Origin: Gammaproteobacteria bacterium
GTDB taxonomy: Bacteria > Pseudomonadota > Gammaproteobacteria > Magnimaribacterales > TMED112
Length of the DNA: 5,789 bases
Direction: 5' to 3'
Assembly (NCBI GenBank): GCA_002684055.1
Contig: NYUL01000052.1
Coordinates: forward strand, 2,809 to 8,597
Under the pieces are notes generated by a model. That model was not told where the DNA came from, did no database searches, and was given only the letters and a program-made list of their open reading frames with translations. Position numbers and translations under genes: made by a program. Shown here one piece after another: positions 1-4,902 of this stretch. How positions within the stretch are numbered: position 1 is the first letter of the stretch; every line of letters begins with the position of its first letter.

Positions 1-24
1 GAAGGCCGTTCGTGTGGTTGGTAG

Positions 25-744
25 CTAACTAATTTCTTTATTAGCAAGAGTTATAATATCCGTATAGCTCTTGCTAAATATTTCTAACATATCAATGTTC
101 TTTCCAACCATAGACTGTGCTGTCAGTAGGTAGGCTTTAAATGTATTAGATAAGTAAAATTCGGGGTCGATATCAAATGCGCTTACTGCCTGATCAGAAT
201 ATATGAAAGAGGCGTCATCTTTTTCTATTGAACTTACAGTAATCTTTGGATCAATATTTGCTCCGAAAGCCAGGTATAGATCATCCAAAGTTCGATTATT
301 TGCACTATTTCTTTCGTAATAATGCGTGTAATTATTTAAAAGCACTCTTCTGAATTCCTTTGAATCAATAAGCTCTATAGAGCCGGTTGAAATGAGCTGA
401 TTGAAAGTACCATTTTGTGGAAAAAAGGAAACACTCATTTTTTGCGTAATAAATAAGTACTTCTCAGCTATCTCTGCGTCACCAATACCTTTCTTACCAT
501 CATCTAAATCAGCTAAAAGTTCTTTAATAAAAACCTGAACTTGGTTGAGGTCAAATGTAATCTTTTCTATTTGATTAAGATCTTCTTTTGAGGTTATTAA
601 TAGCTCCTCAATGAGTGTGTCTTTATAAGACTCTTTTTCATTTAATTGTCTTAAATCATCAAGGTAAAAAGACAAAACCACACCTGTAATAATGATTATG
701 AACTCCAAGAAATATCTAATGTAATTTGTGCCAATATTTTTCAT
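25..744 (-). CDS. DUF6090-like single-pass membrane protein, function unknown
   Basis: A 239-residue protein of unknown function. One hydrophobic helix lies at about residues 9-28 (core LEFIIIITGVVLSFYL), followed by charged, probably coiled helix at about 30-80, so the bulk of the protein should lie outside the membrane on one side. The N-terminal pattern (aromatic-E-hydrophobic stretch ending in G-x-x-L-S-F, then an acidic/charged helix) and the central motif TFNQLISTGSIELIDSKEFR (113-132) resemble DUF6090-type proteins common in marine bacteria; this is from memory of the family, not a search. The ATG at 742-744 is the only start that includes the whole membrane helix, yet no Shine-Dalgarno sequence precedes it, unlike the neighbouring plus-strand genes. 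It is transcribed away from the 813-1223 gene and stops (TAG) 24 bases from the window edge. The reading frame is secure; the family call is moderate. Confidence 0.75.
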   Translation of the reverse strand: MKNIGTNYIRYFLEFIIIITGVVLSFYLDDLRQLNEKESYKDTLIEELLITSKEDLNQIEKITFDLNQVQVFIKELLADLDDGKKGIGDAEIAEKYLFITQKMSVSFFPQNGTFNQLISTGSIELIDSKEFRRVLLNNYTHYYERNSANNRTLDDLYLAFGANIDPKITVSSIEKDDASFIYSDQAVSAFDIDPEFYLSNTFKAYLLTAQSMVGKNIDMLEIFSKSYTDIITLANKEIS

Positions 745-812
745 ATAGAGATATTTACATATTTAAGTATTAAATGTCATTAAAAATGTAGAGAATAAGG
801 AAAGGAGTTTAT
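745..812. promoter_or_regulatory. Divergent AT-rich intergenic region
   Basis: This 68-base gap separates two divergently transcribed genes and must hold both their promoters unless transcription reads in from outside. It is almost all A and T. A TTTACA at 754-759 could be a weak -35 for the rightward gene, but the matching -10 position (TCATTA, 777-782) is poor. The only solid element is the ribosome site AAAGGAG at 801-807, five bases before the ATG at 813. No convincing operator was seen. Confidence 0.3.
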
Positions 813-1223
813 ATGAGAATTTTAATATTATTTATGTTATCGATGGTCAGTTATGCTGCACCAACAGATTTTTCTGAATGTAAAGGGAAAGAGGCTAATT
901 ATTATGTAGCAAAATTTACCAAAAAAGGTACACCGAAAGGATGGCTTCAAGCCACCAGGATGCATCAAGCATTTTACAAAGATAGAGGTTCAGATATCTT
1001 GGTTGTTCCAATGCTTCAATATAAAAGAGATAGTGAGGGCAACATTACAGACAAAGTGCACAGAATTACATCTATGGTTGTTGGCAGCCAAGAATCTTGG
1101 AAAAAGTGGCGAGAAAATAGGGATAATCTGACAGAAGCTGATTCTGATGAATATGATGCTTATGTCTCGCTATACAACAAACATACTGAACTTACTGTTC
1201 AAAGAAAACTCTGTATCTTATAA
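813..1223 (+). CDS. Small secreted protein of unknown family
   Basis: A 136-residue protein I do not recognise. Residues 1-15 or 16 form a signal peptide (MRILILFMLSMVSYAA, cleavage near SYA/A), so the mature protein of about 120 residues should be periplasmic or secreted. It has only two cysteines, C23 near the mature N-terminus and C134 two residues from the end, well placed for a disulfide joining the termini. The predicted order of elements is strand (YYVAKFT, 30-36), helix (44-58), strand (62-71), strand (82-91), long acidic helix region (93-126), strand (127-135). This beta-alpha-beta-beta-alpha-beta order fits a ferredoxin-like or dimeric alpha/beta-barrel fold; that is inference only. 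The ribosome site AAAGGAG at 801-807 fixes the start. It is probably a single-gene unit: its own terminator follows 17 bases after the stop. Its first 15 coding bases are identical to those of the gene at 1770. Confidence 0.8.
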   Translation: MRILILFMLSMVSYAAPTDFSECKGKEANYYVAKFTKKGTPKGWLQATRMHQAFYKDRGSDILVVPMLQYKRDSEGNITDKVHRITSMVVGSQESWKKWRENRDNLTEADSDEYDAYVSLYNKHTELTVQRKLCIL

Positions 1224-1240
1224 ATTAAATAAAACGATAG

Positions 1241-1268
1241 AAAAAGGCACATATTGTGCCTTTTTTTT
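1241..1268 (+). terminator. Intrinsic terminator after the 813-1223 gene
   Basis: GGCAC (1246-1250) pairs with GTGCC (1256-1260) around the loop ATATT. The stem is extended by five A residues (1241-1245) pairing with the start of an eight-T tract (1261-1268). It sits 17 bases after the stop codon and separates this gene from the cupin operon. The A run gives weak terminator character on the other strand too, but no gene reads in from that side. Confidence 0.88.
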
Positions 1269-1288
1269 ATTTATCATTAATCATCTAA

Positions 1289-1317
1289 CATTTATTAAAT
1301 TATGTATGTTATAAATG
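1289..1317 (+). promoter_or_regulatory. Possible promoter and operator of the cupin operon
   Basis: Lying between the preceding terminator and the cupin gene, this segment should hold the operon promoter. TGTTATAAA (1307-1315) reads as an extended -10 (TG, one base, then TATAAA, five of six matches to TATAAT). No good -35 is present; CTAACA at 1285-1290 is weak and 19 bases away. The -10 is overlapped by an inverted repeat, CATTTAT (1289-1295) and ATAAATG (1311-1317), whose arm centres are 22 bases apart, about two helical turns, as a dimeric repressor site might be. In DNA this AT-rich, both elements could be chance. The predicted transcript start would leave only about 11 bases before the ATG. 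Confidence 0.3.
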
Positions 1318-1332
1318 ATGTAGGAGATTTTT

Positions 1333-1725
1333 ATGCGTTTATTCTTAACATTCTTTGTTACTTTTCTTATATCTGCGCACGACCATGACCAACCAAAATT
1401 TGAAGGACTTCTTTCATCAGATGTTTTCAATTTAGATGGTGGTATGGAACTTTATGTCGAAAAACGAGCTACATGTAATGCTGGTACAACACCAAAGCAT
1501 TTTCATCCTGCTGCTGGAACACTGGTTTATGTCCTTGATGGAGTATCACAATCCAAATCCACTGGCGAATGGAAAAACTACGCTAAAGGTGAGTATTGGT
1601 ATGAAAGAACAGATTGGGTTCATGGTGGAGAAGATGATGCCCCTGATTTAGGTGATGCATGCACAGAATTGCTTGTTATAAGAGTTGTTGACGAAGGAAA
1701 GAAGCACACTGTTTTTGTTGAATAA
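1333..1725 (+). CDS. Exported single-domain cupin protein
   Basis: A 130-residue protein with a short signal peptide (about residues 1-15, MRLFLTFFVTFLISA) followed by a compact cupin beta-barrel. Cupin motif 1 is visible as PKHFHPAAGTLVYVLDG (54-70) with metal ligands H56 and H58; the usual glutamate position holds T63, as judged by spacing to G70. Motif 2 is GEYWYERTDWVHGG (86-99) with ligand H97. The barrel could therefore carry a three-histidine metal site. C48 and C110 are the only cysteines and could form a disulfide in the periplasm. Small cupins of this type bind or transform small molecules, or act as sensors; the substrate cannot be read from the sequence. AGGAG at 1322-1326, six bases before the ATG, fixes the start. 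It is the first gene of a three-gene operon and lies 44 bases before the next. The predicted mature N-terminus is HDHDQ, rich in His and Asp. Confidence 0.85.
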   Translation: MRLFLTFFVTFLISAHDHDQPKFEGLLSSDVFNLDGGMELYVEKRATCNAGTTPKHFHPAAGTLVYVLDGVSQSKSTGEWKNYAKGEYWYERTDWVHGGEDDAPDLGDACTELLVIRVVDEGKKHTVFVE

Positions 1726-1769
1726 ATAAACGTATTTGTCTTCAAATTTAATTTTATTTAAGGAGAAAA

Positions 1770-2243
1770 ATGAGAATTTTAATAACTGTATTATTATTTT
1801 TTACTTTTAATGCTTCTGCTGACCACCACGCAGGAGAAAAAGCTGTACTAGCTGCTGTAGACAAATATTACTCAGCACGTACAGATCGTGATTTCAAAAC
1901 TATGGTTGCAATGGAGAGTAAAGCCGGTGTTTGTAGTACAAACTCAGATGGTAGCTTCCATAAAGCATGTGTAGTTTATACTGCCGAAGATTATGCTAGA
2001 AATTATCCAGATGGGCTTAATAATGTTTATTTTCCAGAAGCTACTAAGCTGAATAAAGATGCATATCTCGTAAGGTTCTACTACGAGGGTGTTGCTGGTT
2101 CTAATAGCCAACCATACAGAACAAGGGTTACGACTACTTGGGTAAATGAAGATGGCGGTTGGGTTATAAGATCACAACATTATTCATCTGCTGCGTATGG
2201 TGGAGTTCACCAAACAGTTAAAAGTGATTTCGAAGACGAGTAA
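1770..2243 (+). CDS. Exported NTF2-like (SnoaL/DUF4440-type) protein
   Basis: A 157-residue protein with a signal peptide ending at NASA (residues 14-17), giving a mature start of DHHAGEK. The rest has the cone-shaped NTF2-like pattern: a first amphipathic helix (EKAVLAAVDKYYSARTDRD, 23-41), a second short helix with FKTMVAMES (42-50), the turn STNSDGSFHK (56-65), then long strands ending in TRVTTTWVNEDGGWVIRSQH (118-137). This last segment is the hallmark C-terminal hairpin of SnoaL/DUF4440-like proteins. Members are isomerases, cyclases, dehydratases or plain ligand-binding proteins, so the reaction cannot be assigned. Possible pocket residues are D39, D41, H64 and H137. C55 and C67 flank the turn and could form a disulfide. 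AAGGAG at 1760-1765 sets the start. The gene lies 44 bases after the cupin and 17 bases before the next gene, so co-transcription is likely. Confidence 0.8.
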   Translation: MRILITVLLFFTFNASADHHAGEKAVLAAVDKYYSARTDRDFKTMVAMESKAGVCSTNSDGSFHKACVVYTAEDYARNYPDGLNNVYFPEATKLNKDAYLVRFYYEGVAGSNSQPYRTRVTTTWVNEDGGWVIRSQHYSSAAYGGVHQTVKSDFEDE

Positions 2244-2260
2244 ACTTTTAGGAGAGAATT

Positions 2261-3013
2261 ATGAGAATTTTATTAATTATATTTTTTAGCTTCTTTGTAT
2301 TCAGTGATGATCACGATGCAATGTATCAAGAAGTTCATGCTGCCTATTTGTACTGCAGTGTAGATGAGGATCTTACAGATACAAAAGCTGAAAAGATGTG
2401 GGAAAAGTGGTTAGCAGCTTACAAAGAAATGGCTGAGTCTCTAGAGGATGAAGTTGGAACAGTAATGTTATTTCCATTCAATACAAATGAGGAAATGAGA
2501 GGTGGAGACGATATGTTTTTTGTCACTCATGCACCATCAATGGCTGCACTTGGAGCACATCAAGTAGCAACATGGAATCTTATGAACGATGACGAAAATT
2601 TTCCTGAAAGCCCAATGGTATGTGAGAATCGATCAGAAGCATTTCAGAGAGTTGGCCCAGGAACTTCTGAAGATCCATACGATTTCTTTACTGTTGAATA
2701 TTGGCCATGCAATTATACTGAAAATGCAGACCCAATAGCCTTACGTAAAGCACAAGCTGAATTTGCAATGGAACATTACGCCAATGGTGCTGAAGGTGGT
2801 TTTAGATTTATCTATCCTACTTCTGGTGGACCAAGAGGTGATGATGCGCCAGATTTCTGGATCAGTGCAGCTGCACCAGGAATAGCAGCTCGTGGACAGA
2901 ATATTGATATATTTAGAGCAAAATCTTATGGCTCAGAAGCTGAACAAGAAAGATGGAATCATATGACGTGTGATAGATCATCTACTTGGACTGGCTGGCC
3001 ATTACACAATTAA
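2261..3013 (+). CDS. Exported protein with two tandem alpha/beta modules, function unknown
   Basis: A 250-residue protein with a signal peptide (about residues 1-15, ending FVFS) and a mature start of DDHDAM. I recognise no named family. The body consists of two related halves, about residues 25-128 and 142-243, joined by a Gly/Pro linker (QRVGPGTSEDP). Each half shows an aromatic strand with a cysteine (C32, C150), an amphipathic helix, a strand ending F/Y-P (72, 186), a second strand after Asp (MFFV, 85-88; FWIS, 199-202), an Ala-rich helix after a conserved Pro (92, 206), and a last element with cysteine followed by E/D-x-R-S (C121, C237). This beta-alpha-beta-beta-alpha-beta order fits a ferredoxin-like, dimeric alpha/beta-barrel fold fused into a pseudodimer. 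The two cysteines of each half could form disulfides. AGGAG at 2250-2254 sets the start. It is last in the operon and is followed by a strong terminator. Confidence 0.8.
   Translation: MRILLIIFFSFFVFSDDHDAMYQEVHAAYLYCSVDEDLTDTKAEKMWEKWLAAYKEMAESLEDEVGTVMLFPFNTNEEMRGGDDMFFVTHAPSMAALGAHQVATWNLMNDDENFPESPMVCENRSEAFQRVGPGTSEDPYDFFTVEYWPCNYTENADPIALRKAQAEFAMEHYANGAEGGFRFIYPTSGGPRGDDAPDFWISAAAPGIAARGQNIDIFRAKSYGSEAEQERWNHMTCDRSSTWTGWPLHN
2333..2989 (+). repeat. Protein-level internal duplication in the 250-residue protein
   Basis: Residues 25-128 and 142-243 align with an offset of 114-118. Matched positions include C32/C150, G66/G180, P72/P186, D84/D198, P92/P206, G98/G212 and C121/C237, with similar hydrophobic patterns between them. 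The DNA copies are not recognisably alike, so the duplication is old. It was found by eye; a self-alignment would confirm it. Confidence 0.65.
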
Positions 3014-3030
3014 ATTTATATTCTTTTTTA

Positions 3031-3060
3031 ACTCCGATCTTCTTTAAGGTCGGAGTTTTT
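3031..3060 (+). terminator. Intrinsic terminator of the cupin operon
   Basis: ACTCCGA (3031-3037) pairs perfectly with TCGGAGT (3050-3056). The stem continues through one T-G wobble and three more pairs to an 11-pair hairpin with a CTTT loop (3042-3045), followed by TTTT (3057-3060). It begins 17 bases after the stop of the 250-residue protein and ends 15 bases before the next ATG. Confidence 0.92.
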
Positions 3061-3063
3061 ATT

Positions 3064-3069
3064 TATAGT
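3064..3069 (+). promoter_or_regulatory. Possible -10 element just before the 608-residue gene
   Basis: TATAGT matches TATAAT at five of six positions and ends six bases before the ATG at 3076. A transcript started from it would begin at or next to the start codon, which would explain the absence of a Shine-Dalgarno sequence. There is no clear -35; the expected position lies inside the terminator hairpin. Chance occurrence is quite possible. Confidence 0.25.
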
Positions 3070-3075
3070 AACTAA

Positions 3076-4902
3076 ATGAAAATAATTCACTGTATTGCAA
3101 TTTTATTTTTAAGTAGTTTTTTTGGATCCCAAATTCAATCAAATTTTGGACAGACTTCAATATCATTAGAAAGACTAGATACTGAAAATGGTCAGTATAT
3201 TTACTATGATTTATATAGGCCTAATACCGCAACTGAATCAAATAAAGCTCCGTTTATAGCTATTATTCCTGGCTTTCAACGATCTAAAGAAGCCCTATCT
3301 AATATTGCAATTGAATTATCAAGAAGAGGGCATGTTGTTGGCCTCATCGATCCATATGCTCAGGGTCTTTCTAGCTCATCTCTAAGTAGAAGGGCAGCTA
3401 CAACACAAGGTTATGGCATGTTTGCTCTAATAGAACATGTTCATAATTCCAAAAAATTTCCTTATGTAAATAAAGAATTATTGGGTACTACAGGGCATTC
3501 TATGGGAGGTAATGCTGCAATCAGAGGTGCAAATTATTTTGGCAAAATTGCTCAAGAAAATAATAAGTCTAGTCTTCTTCATTCCGTTTACGTTTCAGGT
3601 TATGTGTTAACACTGACTGATAGGGTGCTAAAAGACATTAAATCAAATGTCGGCGTAAGTTATGCCCTTTACGATGAAGGTGCCTTTAGAAACGATCTGA
3701 CTGGCTGGAAAGCTGGCGATATGACAATCGCACCTGAATCATTAAGAACAGTAAATAGTGTTTTGAGGCTTGAAGATACAGTTTCTGAAGTTGAGCTTGG
3801 TAAATATTACGGTGATCAATCAAACAACACTTTAAGAGTAATCTTTAATGAGAAACTCTTACATCCTTTTCAGCCCTATAATAAAGAGGCCACGGCAAAC
3901 CAACTATCATATTTTGATCAAGTATTTTTCTCTCCAATAAAACTAGATCCATTCAATCAAATTTGGCAATGGAAAGAGTTATTTACTCTAATAAATATGA
4001 TTACAGCCTTCTTGCTTCTCGTTCCTGTAGCTAAGGCTTTATTAACAATAGGTTACTTCAATCAATTAATTAAAAAAGTACCTCCAGCTCTACCCAAACA
4101 AACCTTTCAAGGAAAAGTAGTATTTTGGGCTGTTTTTATAATTGGAGCTAGCATTGCTTGTGTAACCTTTATTCCAATGGTTGATATTGCAAAGGTATTG
4201 TTTGCTGATGCTGCTAATAGAGAGTTAACCTGGTTTTTTCCGCAAAGAATGAATAATTCAGTGATGCTTTGGGCTGTATTTAATGGCACCGTTGGCTTCA
4301 TACTGTTTTTTTTAAGTTATTACTTTTTTGGCAGGAATCATGGTGCAAACAAAGAGTCTTGGGGTTTGAACATAACTGCAACTGAATTATTTAAAACTAT
4401 TGTTTTGGCCTTTTTAGTATTCACTATTTATTACGCAATTTTATATATTATTTATCATATATTTCATATTGATTATAGATTCTGGTTTATGGGGGTAAGG
4501 GTATTTCAACCAGAAATATTATTAGTATTAGCAATGTATTTGCCATTCTTTTTTGTGTTCTTCTTTTCAAATTCTTTGAGAGTGAATGGAGCAATGCGAT
4601 TTGAAGGTCAGTCAGAGTGGTATTCAAGATTAATAGCAGGTTTAGCTAATTCATTTGGCTTGTTACTGATAATAATTATTCAATACTCTGTCTTTGCTGC
4701 TACAGGAACTGTCTATTGGACTACTAACTGGTTAAGTGTAAATCTCTTGTTTGGAATCGTACCTATAATGTTCATACTGCCTTATTTTAATAGAATTTTT
4801 TTCCAAATGACTGGTCGAGTATACTTAGGGCCAATGATTACTTGTTTAATATTTATTATGATTTTAACCACTAATACTGTTATATATTTGCCAATAAAAT
4901 GA
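3076..4902 (+). CDS. Alpha/beta hydrolase fused to a polytopic membrane domain
   Basis: A 608-residue two-part protein. After a signal peptide or signal anchor (about 3-22) comes an alpha/beta hydrolase domain (about 28-290). It shows the oxyanion segment IIPGFQRSKE (63-72), a strand and turn VVGLIDPYAQGLSS (87-100) and the nucleophile elbow GTTGHSMGGNAA (137-148) with Ser142. Likely triad partners are D200 (in YALYDEGAF) and H263 (in LLHPF), placed by order and spacing only. The C-terminal half (about 300-606) is strongly hydrophobic, with about eight membrane segments near 302-325, 349-368, 397-418, 438-464, 480-498, 520-541, 554-570 and 587-606. The catalytic part probably faces the periplasm. 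Such enzymes cleave esters or amides; the substrate is unknown, and a lipid or peptide bound to the envelope is plausible. No Shine-Dalgarno precedes the ATG, which lies 15 bases after the terminator hairpin. The gene overlaps the next by four bases. Confidence 0.85.
   Translation: MKIIHCIAILFLSSFFGSQIQSNFGQTSISLERLDTENGQYIYYDLYRPNTATESNKAPFIAIIPGFQRSKEALSNIAIELSRRGHVVGLIDPYAQGLSSSSLSRRAATTQGYGMFALIEHVHNSKKFPYVNKELLGTTGHSMGGNAAIRGANYFGKIAQENNKSSLLHSVYVSGYVLTLTDRVLKDIKSNVGVSYALYDEGAFRNDLTGWKAGDMTIAPESLRTVNSVLRLEDTVSEVELGKYYGDQSNNTLRVIFNEKLLHPFQPYNKEATANQLSYFDQVFFSPIKLDPFNQIWQWKELFTLINMITAFLLLVPVAKALLTIGYFNQLIKKVPPALPKQTFQGKVVFWAVFIIGASIACVTFIPMVDIAKVLFADAANRELTWFFPQRMNNSVMLWAVFNGTVGFILFFLSYYFFGRNHGANKESWGLNITATELFKTIVLAFLVFTIYYAILYIIYHIFHIDYRFWFMGVRVFQPEILLVLAMYLPFFFVFFFSNSLRVNGAMRFEGQSEWYSRLIAGLANSFGLLLIIIIQYSVFAATGTVYWTTNWLSVNLLFGIVPIMFILPYFNRIFFQMTGRVYLGPMITCLIFIMILTTNTVIYLPIK

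Noticed and set aside
1..24. Possible end of another gene at the left edge
   Set aside because: The first 24 bases look richer in G and C, and plus-strand stops occur at 22-24 (TAG) and 26-28 (TAA), so a convergent gene could end here. Seven or eight codons are too few to recognise or support.
1378..1386. Copper histidine brace (as in LPMOs) at the cupin's predicted N-terminal His
   Set aside because: The predicted mature protein does begin with His, but the rest is a cupin barrel with its own metal ligands and nothing resembling an LPMO core.
1436..1651. 71-codon open frame on the plus strand inside the cupin gene
   Set aside because: It lies in another frame of a gene with a good ribosome site, a signal peptide and cupin motifs; it has no ribosome site of its own and no family resemblance.
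1633..2856. Shared DDAPD segment in the cupin (101-105) and the 250-residue protein (194-198)
   Set aside because: Five residues in different structural contexts with no similarity around them; most likely chance.
4107..4301. 64-codon minus-strand open frame within the hydrolase/membrane gene
   Set aside because: It is antisense to a membrane-helix region of a clearly real gene and has no start signal.
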